Assembly (NCBI GenBank): GCA_021294835.1
Contig: JAJTDF010000030.1
Coordinates: 1-35,689, forward strand
From: Planctomycetaceae bacterium
GTDB taxonomy: Bacteria > Planctomycetota > Phycisphaerae > Phycisphaerales > UBA1924
Direction: 5' to 3'
DNA length: 35,689 nt
Under the pieces are notes generated by a model that had not been told where the DNA came from, searched no databases, and saw only the letters and a list, made by a program, of their open reading frames with translations. Each line of letters opens with the position of its first letter. The first letter of the stretch is position 1. A program made the translations under genes and the position numbers. Below are positions 17,935 to 25,369 of the stretch, piece after piece.

Positions 17935-18780
17935 TCATGCCTTGCCGCCCCGCCTGCTTCGTGCTGCGTTCCCCTTGCTGGCGTTGCTCCCGTTGCTGCC
18001 TCGGCCATTGGCCCCCTTGCTTCCCTTGCCTTTGGCGGCCCTGCCGCCGCCGCCCTTGTCACCATCAAGTTTGCCGTTCCCGCCGCCGGCCTGCGCCCGC
18101 CCCCCGCCCACCGGCTCCATACCCGCCGGCACCCGCCCCCCCGTGTCCGCCCACGCCTGCAGCCACGCCGCGGCCGATTCCACCTCGCCCTCGGGCGTGT
18201 TCTCCAGCAGCCAGGCCGAAGCCGCCGCCGCGTCGATCCCCGGGTGCAGCACGCCGCAGTCGGTCAGCCTCGCCGCCGTCCGCTCGTCCACCGGCACCGC
18301 CAAATGCCCAAAGCCCACCAGCAGCGTCCGCTCCACCACAAACGAAGGCGGTTCGCCCAGCGCCCGCAACTGCTTGCGCACCGTCGCCGGCGCTTTGCCC
18401 GCAAGGTGCCCCAGCCGCAAAGTGTTCTCCTGCGTGAACAGCGCCCGCAGGCTCCCGCGCAGACGCGAGGCCCGCTCCTCCACCCGCGGATACCCGGCCC
18501 CCAGCATCGCCAGCACCTCATCCGCCGAGCACACCCGCAGATCGTTCACGTCCACCACGGCGCAGCTCAGCCGCTCCATCGCCCCCTGCGCCGTTGCCAG
18601 CGGGGCGTCCCACAACAGAAATGCGAACACCATCTCCCGAACGGGCTCATCGCCATCGAACCGGCACGGTCTGGGCCCGTCATTGGGCGACCGCGCCGGC
18701 CGCATCGGACCATGCGCCTCGCGCATGGCTTTGCGGAAAGCCGCCCACCGCCGGGCTGCACCCACGCCTGCGGCGCTCAC
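17935..18780 (-). CDS. Divergent HhH-GPD (endonuclease III-like) protein, catalytic lysine and Fe-S cysteines absent
   Basis: The start is GTG 18780, overlapping the rbfA stop by four bases. Residues about 45-210 read like an endonuclease III fold: VREMVFAFLLWDAPLATAQGAMERL, then a helical region and LRALGEPPSFVVERTLLVGFG where the helix-hairpin-helix belongs, then VPVDERTAARL, matching VVDTHVHRL of Nth. Asp165 corresponds to the Nth catalytic aspartate. No lysine lies where Nth has it, and there is no C-terminal four-cysteine cluster. The last 60 residues are a Gly/Lys/Asn/Ser-rich basic tail (GKGSKGANGRGSNGSNASKG), like the tail of the window's nth. It may be a glycosylase without lyase activity or a DNA/RNA-binding relic. 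The fold call is inferred from pattern, not from a search. Confidence 0.7.
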   Translation of the reverse strand: MSAAGVGAARRWAAFRKAMREAHGPMRPARSPNDGPRPCRFDGDEPVREMVFAFLLWDAPLATAQGAMERLSCAVVDVNDLRVCSADEVLAMLGAGYPRVEERASRLRGSLRALFTQENTLRLGHLAGKAPATVRKQLRALGEPPSFVVERTLLVGFGHLAVPVDERTAARLTDCGVLHPGIDAAAASAWLLENTPEGEVESAAAWLQAWADTGGRVPAGMEPVGGGRAQAGGGNGKLDGDKGGGGRAAKGKGSKGANGRGSNGSNASKGNAARSRRGGKA

Positions 18781-19235
18781 GCGCCCGGCCCCTGACCGTC
18801 CCCCCGGCCATCGCCTTGGCCGCCCCCGACACTCGGCCCGCCCGCATCCGCCCCGGCATCTCCGCCCCCCGCGCCCTGCTCCTGCCTCACTTTGGCCAGA
18901 GCCTCCATCACCTGCGCCTGCTTCTTCAGGCTGTCATCCAGCAGAAACGTCAACTGCGGCAGCACCTTGGTCGCCAGGTCCTGCCCGATCCGCCGCCGGA
19001 TGTGCGGGGCCGCATGGCACAGCGCCGTCACCGCCAGGTGCCCGCGTTTGTCCGGCAGCACCGAGACCCACACCGTCGCGTTCCGCGCATCCGGTGAAAC
19101 GTCCACCTCCGTCACCGTCACCATGCAGCCGTCCAGCCGCGGGTCCCCCAGGCCCTTGGCCAGCACCTTCTGCATGCCCTCTCGCAACAGCGAGGCGATC
19201 TGGGCCGGTCGGTGTCCTTTGCTCTGTCCGCTCAT
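18777..19235 (-). CDS. rbfA: Ribosome-binding factor A
   Basis: RbfA binds the 30S subunit late in assembly and is needed for 16S rRNA 5'-end maturation and cold adaptation. The 152-residue product has the KH-like core: RPAQIASLLREGMQKVLAKGLGDPRL, VTVTEVDVSPDARNATVWVSVL, and HIRRRIGQDLATKVLPQLTFLLDDSLKKQAQV (the 'lR..l...l.lr..P.l.F..D' motif). The last 35 residues are a Gly/Asp-rich tail absent from most RbfA. ATG 19235 overlaps the DUF503 stop and its own stop overlaps the next start, so it is translationally coupled on both sides. Confidence 0.94.
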   Translation of the reverse strand: MSGQSKGHRPAQIASLLREGMQKVLAKGLGDPRLDGCMVTVTEVDVSPDARNATVWVSVLPDKRGHLAVTALCHAAPHIRRRIGQDLATKVLPQLTFLLDDSLKKQAQVMEALAKVRQEQGAGGGDAGADAGGPSVGGGQGDGRGDGQGPGA

Positions 19236-19711
19236 GCTGTGTCCCCCGTGTGGTCACCCCGCTCGCCGACCGCACCCTCCGCACCCAGCTCCTCCACCCC
19301 CGACTGCCCCACCGCCAACTCCTCCTCCCCCAGCGCCTCCGCCCCCCGCGCCTCCATCTCCCGCCGCTCCTGCTCGCTCCACAGCGGCTCGCCGGTCTCA
19401 TCCGCAAACGCCAGCGGCAACTGCTCACCGGAGAGCACCTCCGCATGGCAGTTCCGCAGCTCCGCGTCGTGCAGGCCCTCCAGCTTGGCCCGCACCACGT
19501 CCAGAATCTCCTTCACCCGAGCCGCCGACCCGGCCACCACCGCCGCCGCCATACCCGCCGAGTGCATGCTGTCCAGATGCGCCACCTCGGCCACCGAGAT
19601 CTGGTGCTCGCGGTGCAGGCGGTCCTTCACCGAGCGCACCACCCGCCTCTTGTCCTTGATGGACTCGCTCCCGCGTATCAGCAGCACGAACTGGAGAACG
19701 CCGATGTGCAC
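19232..19711 (-). CDS. ylxP: DUF503 family protein (YlxP)
   Basis: A small protein of the infB-rbfA neighbourhood in many bacteria; its function is poorly defined, with a ribosome-assembly or RNA-related role inferred from context. Residues 1-95 carry the DUF503 pattern: MHIGVLQFVLLIRGSESIKDKRRVVRSVKDRLHREHQISVAEV and the later AAVVAGSAARVKEILDVV. The family is usually about 95 residues; here an acidic Glu/Gly-rich tail brings it to 159. It lies 53 bases after infB with a hairpin between, and overlaps rbfA by four bases. Confidence 0.9.
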   Translation of the reverse strand: MHIGVLQFVLLIRGSESIKDKRRVVRSVKDRLHREHQISVAEVAHLDSMHSAGMAAAVVAGSAARVKEILDVVRAKLEGLHDAELRNCHAEVLSGEQLPLAFADETGEPLWSEQERREMEARGAEALGEEELAVGQSGVEELGAEGAVGERGDHTGDTA

Positions 19712-19734
19712 GCGTGTAACAGCCTCGCCATTGG

Positions 19735-19754
19735 CCGGGGCTCCGCCGCCCCGG
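19735..19754 (-). terminator. Hairpin between infB and ylxP
   Basis: A perfect 7-bp G/C stem (19735-19741 with 19748-19754) and a 6-base loop lie in the 53-base gap between infB and ylxP. No T-run follows on the minus strand. It could reduce expression of ylxP-rbfA relative to infB or protect the infB mRNA end. Confidence 0.35.
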
Positions 19755-19764
19755 AGCAGGAGCC

Positions 19765-22700
19765 TTACAGCGTCCGCTTGACCTCAAACCGCCGGTAGCA
19801 CTCCAGAACGTCGCCCTCCTTGATGTCGTCGTACCCGACGATCTTCATGCCGCACTCCATCCCGGCCTTGACGTCCTTGGCGTCGTCCTTGAACCGCTTG
19901 AGCTGCTCCAGCACGCGGTCCTGCTCGATGACGATGCCGTTCCGCGTGACGCGAATGAGCGCGTCCCGCTGAACCATGCCGTCGGTGATGTAGCAGCCGG
20001 CGATCGTCCCCACGCGGGTGACCTTGAAGACCTGCCGGACCTCGGCATGCCCAAGGACCTCCTGGCGGATCTCCGGCTCCAGCTTGCCCTCGGCGGCCTT
20101 CTTCACGTCCGCCGTGATGTCGTAGATCACGTCGTACGTGCGGATCTCCACGCCCTTGGCGTCGGCCATCGCCGTCGCCTTGCCCGAGGGCACGACGTTG
20201 AAGCCCACCACCACCGCCTTGCTCGCGTCGGCCAGCTGAACGTCCGCCTCGGTGATCCCGCCCACCGCAGCGTGCAGCACGCGGATCTTCACCTCGGGCG
20301 TCGACAGCCGCTCGACCTCGTTCTTGATCACGTCCACCGAGCCCTGCAGGTCCGCCTTCAGGACGATCAGGATCTCCTTGACGTTGGCGTCCTTCATGTT
20401 CATCAGGACGGTGTCCAGCGTCACCTTCGGCACGTGCAGCGCCGCCTCACGCTCCCGCTGACGCCGCTGCTCGGCGGCCTCTTCGGCCTTCCGCAGCGAG
20501 TCGGTCACGAAGAACGAGTCGCCCGCGTCCGGCACCAGGTCCAGACCCGAGATCTGCACCGGCATCGACGGGCCCGCGTTCTTCAGCCGCTTGCCCTGAT
20601 CGTCAGTGATGTCGCGGACACGCCCGAAGGCACGCCCCACCACGATGAAGTCGCCCACCTTCAGCTCGCCGTCCTGCACCAGGATCGTCGCGATGCAGCC
20701 GCGGCCCTCTTCCCGCGTCGCCTCGATCACGCGACCCCGCGCCGGACCGGCGAAGTCCGCCTTCAGGTCCAGCACCTGCGCCTGCAGGTCCAGCGTCTCC
20801 AGCAGTTCCTGGATGCCCGTCCCCTTGATCGCGCTGGTCCGCACCAGTTCCGTCTCGCCGCCCCATTCCACCGGGCTGAGGTTGTTCTCCGCCAGCCGGC
20901 CGAACACCTTCTGGATCTGCGAGTCGGTCGCCAGCGGCGAGTCCACCTTGTTCATCGCGATCACGATCGGAACCTTCGCCGCGCGGGCGTGGTTGATCGA
21001 CTCGACCGTCTGCGGCATCACGCCGTCCGGGGCCGAGACCACCAGCACCACCACATCCGTCAGGTTGGCGCCGCGGGCACGCATCTCGGTGAACGCCTGG
21101 TGGCCCGGGGTGTCCAGGAACACGATGTGCTTGGTCACATCGCCCACCTTCACCGGAACACGGAACGCCGAAGTCTTCTGCGTGATGCCGCCGGCCTCGC
21201 CCGCCGCCACGTTGGCGCTGCGGATCCGATCCAGCAGGCTCGTCTTGCCATGGTCGACGTGACCCATGATCGTCACCACCGGCGAACGCGGCCGCTCGTC
21301 GATCATCTTGCGGTCGTCGAACTCCGCCGACACCACCTCTTCGGCGGTCTGCTCGCGGATCACGTCCAGCTCGATGTCAAAGTCCATCATGATGTCAGCC
21401 GCCCGCGCCTCGTCGATGCCCGAGTTGATCGTCGCCAGCACCTTCTGCACGAACAGCTTCTTGATGATCTCCGCCGCCTTCACGCCGGTCGCTTCCGCCA
21501 GTTCCTTGATCGTGAACGGCGCCCGGATCTTCACCTTGCCGCCGGTCTCCGCCGCCGTCTGGGCGCGTTCACCGGCCGCGTGCTCGCGGGCCTTGGCCTC
21601 GCGACGCCGCTGCTTGAGGTAGCCGCCGGCCCGCGCCAGCCGCGCCTCGCGTTCAACCAGGTCCTGCTCGCGGAACACCGAGCCCGCCGGCAGTTCCTCA
21701 CCACCCTTGACACGCCGACGCGCCGCGCTGGCCGCGTCCGCACCGCCGCCGGCCGGTCCCGGCGTCCGCCGGTCGTTCCGACGCCGCGGGCTCCGCGAGT
21801 CCGCATCCCCGCCGCTGGTGCCGATCACGCCGCGACCGCCAAAGCCCCTGCTGCCCCCGCCCGCCGCCGGGCGACGCGGGCCCGACGTATCCGCAGGTTC
21901 GGGCGCCTCCACCCGAATCACCTTCGGCCCCGTCAGCGCCGCCGCCTTCTTCACCTGCAACTGCGGACCGGCCGGAGCCACCACCGTCGGCCGCCGAGGA
22001 ACGTTCATCGGAGCCGCCGGGCCGCGCACCACCGGCGGACGCGGAGCCGCCGGATTCACCGGCCCGGGCCCGCCCGCCGGACGCGCAGGACCGCTGGGCG
22101 GCTCCTCGCCACGGGGGCGTCCGGTCGCACCCCCGGCAGCCGGGGCCGCGGGAACAACCGACGATGCCGCAATGGGCGCCGCACCACCCGGGGTGGCCGG
22201 AGCCGACGCAGCCGGAGCCAATGGAGCCGGGCCGGCCGCTGCGGGCGCAGCCGGTGCGTCGCTTGCCGCCGGGGCCGATGGTGCCGCCGGAATCGCATCG
22301 ATCTTGATCGGGCTCAGAGACGGAGCCTTGGCCGGCGTCAGGGGCCGGGCCGGGGCCGCCGGCGTTGGCTTGATCGGCGTCGCCTTGATGTGCTCAACGC
22401 CCGGATCCGCCGGCGGTGCCGCCGGGGCCGCTTCAGCCGCCCCCGCCGAAGCAACTGCTGCCGCAACCGGCGCGGGTTGGGCCGGGGTGGCATGGGACGT
22501 TGCGGCTTGCGCCGGGGCGGCATGGGACGATGCGGCTTGCGCCGCGGCCGCCGTCTCCACCACCACAGGCTGGCTGGGGGCGATGCCGCCCGGCTCCGCC
22601 ACCGCCGTTTGGCCAACCTCGCCGTTCTTGGAACTGCGGGCCTTCTTCACCGGCTTGGTGCGAACCTTCTCCAGGTCCACGTGCTCGCCGGTTTCCACCG

Positions 22701-22881
22701 CGGTCGCTACCGCCGCGCTGCTGAACCACTCGCGGATCGACGCCTCCAGACCGGCCGACACCGTCGAGGTGTGGCTCTTGGGCGCCTTGTCCGGCGGCAC
22801 GCCCTCGGCAAGGCACTTCTCGATAATCACCTTGCTGGTGACATTGAGCTCTTTCGAAAGTTCGCTGATGCGCTTGGCCAA
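19765..22881 (-). CDS. infB: Translation initiation factor IF-2
   Basis: GTPase that brings initiator tRNA to the 30S subunit and promotes subunit joining. It begins with TTG (22881), preceded by GGAG at 22888-22891 with six bases spacing; the opening AKRISELSKELNVTSKVIIEKCLAEG is the IF2_N domain, so the start is well fixed. Residues about 70-410 are a long Ala/Pro-rich, then Arg/Gly-rich disordered region. A second IF2_N-like domain (PFTIKELAEATGVKAAEIIKKLF) precedes the G domain: G1 GHVDHGKT near 539, DTPGHQAF near 590, NKVD near 644. Domains II to IV follow, ending in DVLECYRRFEVKRTL. At 1038 residues it is long because of the disordered part. It lies 168 bases behind nusA. Confidence 0.97.
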   Translation of the reverse strand: MAKRISELSKELNVTSKVIIEKCLAEGVPPDKAPKSHTSTVSAGLEASIREWFSSAAVATAVETGEHVDLEKVRTKPVKKARSSKNGEVGQTAVAEPGGIAPSQPVVVETAAAAQAASSHAAPAQAATSHATPAQPAPVAAAVASAGAAEAAPAAPPADPGVEHIKATPIKPTPAAPARPLTPAKAPSLSPIKIDAIPAAPSAPAASDAPAAPAAAGPAPLAPAASAPATPGGAAPIAASSVVPAAPAAGGATGRPRGEEPPSGPARPAGGPGPVNPAAPRPPVVRGPAAPMNVPRRPTVVAPAGPQLQVKKAAALTGPKVIRVEAPEPADTSGPRRPAAGGGSRGFGGRGVIGTSGGDADSRSPRRRNDRRTPGPAGGGADAASAARRRVKGGEELPAGSVFREQDLVEREARLARAGGYLKQRRREAKAREHAAGERAQTAAETGGKVKIRAPFTIKELAEATGVKAAEIIKKLFVQKVLATINSGIDEARAADIMMDFDIELDVIREQTAEEVVSAEFDDRKMIDERPRSPVVTIMGHVDHGKTSLLDRIRSANVAAGEAGGITQKTSAFRVPVKVGDVTKHIVFLDTPGHQAFTEMRARGANLTDVVVLVVSAPDGVMPQTVESINHARAAKVPIVIAMNKVDSPLATDSQIQKVFGRLAENNLSPVEWGGETELVRTSAIKGTGIQELLETLDLQAQVLDLKADFAGPARGRVIEATREEGRGCIATILVQDGELKVGDFIVVGRAFGRVRDITDDQGKRLKNAGPSMPVQISGLDLVPDAGDSFFVTDSLRKAEEAAEQRRQREREAALHVPKVTLDTVLMNMKDANVKEILIVLKADLQGSVDVIKNEVERLSTPEVKIRVLHAAVGGITEADVQLADASKAVVVGFNVVPSGKATAMADAKGVEIRTYDVIYDITADVKKAAEGKLEPEIRQEVLGHAEVRQVFKVTRVGTIAGCYITDGMVQRDALIRVTRNGIVIEQDRVLEQLKRFKDDAKDVKAGMECGMKIVGYDDIKEGDVLECYRRFEVKRTL

Positions 22882-23049
22882 ACGTGTCTCCGCTGCTGTC
22901 CGTCCGCCCCGCCCCGCCGCCCGTGCGGGCTCCGCCGCCCGGGCACATTCTCAACCAATCGGCCGGACCGCGGTCTCCCGCCGGCCGACCGGTCTGCCAT
23001 CCCCGCCCCTCCACGCCCCGGCCCATCACCCCCCCGCTCATCACCCCGC

Positions 23050-24384
23050 TCAGCCCTGGCCGCCGCCCAGGATGTCCGCCGCCCGGGCCTCGTCGGTCAC
23101 GGCCACCGGCACCTCCGGGGCACCCTCGGCCATCGGCGACGCGCCGCTCTCCAGCAGCTTCCTGGCCGCCTCTTCCTCCGCACGCTTGCGGATCTCGGCC
23201 TCTTCCTTGTCCTTCTGCTGCTGCGCTGCCACTTCCTTGGCCTTCACGCCGGCGATCTCCACCGCCGCCGCCGCCTGCTCCTCGCTGAAGCCGATCTCCG
23301 ACACCAGCGTCGCGCCACCCACCTCCTCGATGTCAAACACGCTCACCAGCCCCAGCGCCGCCAGCTTGTCCATCTGCTCCTCAGTCACACCAGGGATCTG
23401 GCTGAGCGTCTCAACCATCACATCCAGACCCTTCTTGAACTCATCAGGCGTGAGGATGTCCACGTCCCACCCGGTCAGCCGCGCCGCCAGCCGCACGTTC
23501 TGTCCGCGCTTGCCGATCGCCAGGCTCAGCTGATCATCCCGCACCACCACCGTCGCCCGGCCCAGCTCAAGGCACAGGCTGATCTCGGCAACCTCCGCCG
23601 GCTTGAGCGCGTTGCCGATCAGGATCTGGCTGCTCTCGTTCCACCGCACGATGTCGATCTTCTCGCCGTTGAGCTCGTCGACGATGTTCTTGATGCGGCT
23701 GCCGCGAACACCCACGCAGGCGCCCACCGGGTCCACCTTGCTGTCCACGCTCGCCACCGCGATCTTCGTCCGGTACCCCGGCTCACGGGCCATCGCCTTG
23801 ATCTCGATGATCTTCTCCGAGACCTCCGGCACCTCCACCTCGAACAGACGCTTGATAAAGTCCGGCGACGACCGCGACAGCACGATCTTCACCGCCGAGC
23901 CCGCATCCCGGACTTCCTTCACCAGGCACCGCACCCGGTCGCCCGGCTGAAACATCTCTCCGGGAATCTGCTCGGCCTTGGGCATGAACGCCTCGGCCCG
24001 GTCGATCGTCACCACCAGCGCCCCGCCCTCGTACCGCTGCACCGCGCCCGTCACAATGTCCCCCACACGCCGCGAGAACTCCTGCACCAGGCTCGTCCGC
24101 TCGTCGTCGCGGAACCCCTGAATCATCACCTGCTTGAACGTCTGACCCGCGATGCGGCCCAGATCCCCCGGCGACAGCACCAGCGGCTCGCCGTGCCGCG
24201 TCAGGTTGAACGTCCCGGTCAGCTGATCGATCTCACACTTGAACTCCTCCACATCCAGCGAGGAGTAGAACTTCCGCAACGCCGTCACCATCGCCCGCTC
24301 CAGAACCTTCAGGAGCTGCGCCTTCTCAATCTTGCGCTCCTTGGCGATCCCATCCAGCAGCCGCATCATTTCCGTCGTGTTCAT
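23050..24384 (-). CDS. nusA: Transcription elongation/termination factor NusA
   Basis: RNA polymerase-binding factor acting in pausing, termination and antitermination. The start is ATG 24384 (MNTTEMMRLLDGIAKERKIEK), with AAGGA upstream; an in-frame upstream codon at 24423 is not supported. The 444 residues show the N-terminal RNAP-binding domain, S1 domain (VGDIVTGAVQRYEGGALVVTI, about 115-180), KH1 with ACVGVRGSRIKNIVDELNGEK, and KH2 with LSLAIGKRGQNVRLAARLTGWDVDI. A short C-terminal region ends in a charged helix (KEVAAQQQKDKEEAEIRKRAEEEAARKLL). It heads the operon nusA-infB-ylxP-rbfA-HhH-yebC. rimP, often upstream of nusA, is not there. Confidence 0.96.
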   Translation of the reverse strand: MNTTEMMRLLDGIAKERKIEKAQLLKVLERAMVTALRKFYSSLDVEEFKCEIDQLTGTFNLTRHGEPLVLSPGDLGRIAGQTFKQVMIQGFRDDERTSLVQEFSRRVGDIVTGAVQRYEGGALVVTIDRAEAFMPKAEQIPGEMFQPGDRVRCLVKEVRDAGSAVKIVLSRSSPDFIKRLFEVEVPEVSEKIIEIKAMAREPGYRTKIAVASVDSKVDPVGACVGVRGSRIKNIVDELNGEKIDIVRWNESSQILIGNALKPAEVAEISLCLELGRATVVVRDDQLSLAIGKRGQNVRLAARLTGWDVDILTPDEFKKGLDVMVETLSQIPGVTEEQMDKLAALGLVSVFDIEEVGGATLVSEIGFSEEQAAAAVEIAGVKAKEVAAQQQKDKEEAEIRKRAEEEAARKLLESGASPMAEGAPEVPVAVTDEARAADILGGGQG

Positions 24385-24416
24385 CGTGTCCGTCCTTGCC
24401 AGGTTGTCGTGCCGAG

Positions 24417-24452
24417 TTGTCAAATTGTCCGAACTGTCCGATCCGTCCGACT
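24417..24452. repeat. 9-bp tandem repeats upstream of nusA
   Basis: Four consecutive 9-base units with consensus TGTCCGAWC: a divergent first one (24417-24425), then 24426-24434, 24435-24443 and 24444-24452. They lie 33-68 bases before the nusA start, on the leader/promoter side. The 9-mer TGTCCGATC recurs once more at 24852-24860. Regular spacing makes an operator or leader element possible, but simple slippage could also make it. Confidence 0.5.
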
Positions 24453-24973
24453 ATCCCCCCACCCGCTGTCCCGCTTCCCGCCTGTGCCGCAATGACACAC
24501 CCGGCCACGGGGCCGGCCTTCTCCAAAGCCGCCCGTGGTCGCGTGACACTCACGCAATGTTGAAGGGTCTACACCCGCCCCGCTGCGATGCGGAGGGGGA
24601 ACCCAACCCGGCACCCGGTCCCACCCGCCGCGGCACAAAGCCGCAGTCCGGTGGTCCCGCGCCCGCTACCCGGATGCCCGACCAATCGTCGGGCCTCACT
24701 CTGGGTGCAGTCAGCAAACATGGCAAGAAGCCAACGTCATACCGGGGAGTCCTTCAATCAAAAACACCAACAGGTCGTCTTCGGATGTCATGCGGAGTTT
24801 AGACGGGGCCGGACCCCGCGGCAATGAACAGCTCCGCCCGCCCCCCAACGTTGTCCGATCGGCCACGCCACTGAGCCTGTTGCCGCCGACCGCCCGATCG
24901 TACAAAAACCGAATACGCCCGCCCGCCAGAGCCGTCCTTCCCGCATCCCCCTTCAAAGGACTAAACTCCAGCG
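24453..24973. other. Non-coding region between nusA and the STAS gene
   Basis: About 520 bases without a credible gene; short frames on both strands look random. A 7-bp inverted repeat (24676-24682 with 24688-24694, 5-base loop) is present. The stretch about 24700-24830 is clearly less GC-rich than its surroundings. On the minus strand this should contain the nusA operon promoter, but I cannot place -35/-10 boxes. I see no tRNA and no known riboswitch or small-RNA signature. Confidence 0.5.
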
Positions 24974-25339
24974 TTGGTGCCGCTTGCATCGCATCTTGCC
25001 GGGGAGGACAGCCAGCTTTTGGTGGTCGCGCTCCCCAACCGCGTCGCCGAAGAGCACATCTCCGCGATCCGTAGCGAGGTCAGCCGAAGAATCCCCCAAA
25101 TCAGTGGGTGCGGTGTGATCCTCGATTTCACCGCTGTGGACCTGATCAACTCCATGGGCATCACGTGCCTGCTCAATGTTGACGACGAATGCCGCCGGAG
25201 AAAGGCGGGCCTGATGCTCGCCGGGGTCTCGCCGCTCATCCGCGCCTTCTTCGCCCAGCTCAAGCTCGACAAGCGATTTCGCATGGCCGACTCGGTCGAT
25301 GACGCCGTCGACGCCCTGCAGCTCTCTCGCGGCCACTGA
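24974..25339 (+). CDS. STAS-domain protein (anti-sigma factor antagonist-like)
   Basis: A single STAS domain of 121 residues, as in SpoIIAA-type antagonists that bind anti-sigma kinases in partner-switching pathways. The core is LLVVALPNRVAEEHISAIRSEV, then GVILDFTAVDLINSMGITCLLNVDDECRRRKAGLMLAGVSPLIRAFFAQLKL. Ser60 in INSMG is at the usual phospho-acceptor position, with Asn instead of the common Asp before it. The start is uncertain: TTG 24974 or GTG 24977, with AAGGA rather far upstream, or TTG 25019 behind GGGGAGGA. It converges on fliM with 30 bases between. No anti-sigma factor or phosphatase gene lies nearby, so the partner is unknown. Confidence 0.82.
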   Translation: MVPLASHLAGEDSQLLVVALPNRVAEEHISAIRSEVSRRIPQISGCGVILDFTAVDLINSMGITCLLNVDDECRRRKAGLMLAGVSPLIRAFFAQLKLDKRFRMADSVDDAVDALQLSRGH

Positions 25340-25369
25340 CCCCCCCCATCGTCTTCTGCCGTTGCGTCA

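Noticed and set aside
20047-24495. Very long open frame on the plus strand opposite infB and nusA
   Set aside because: It is Arg/His/Leu-rich, has no domain pattern, and lies antisense to two certain genes; in very GC-rich DNA such frames stay open by codon bias.
24711-24989. 92-residue open frame on the minus strand in the nusA upstream region
   Set aside because: No ribosome-binding site and no recognisable pattern; it spans the start of the STAS gene antisense.
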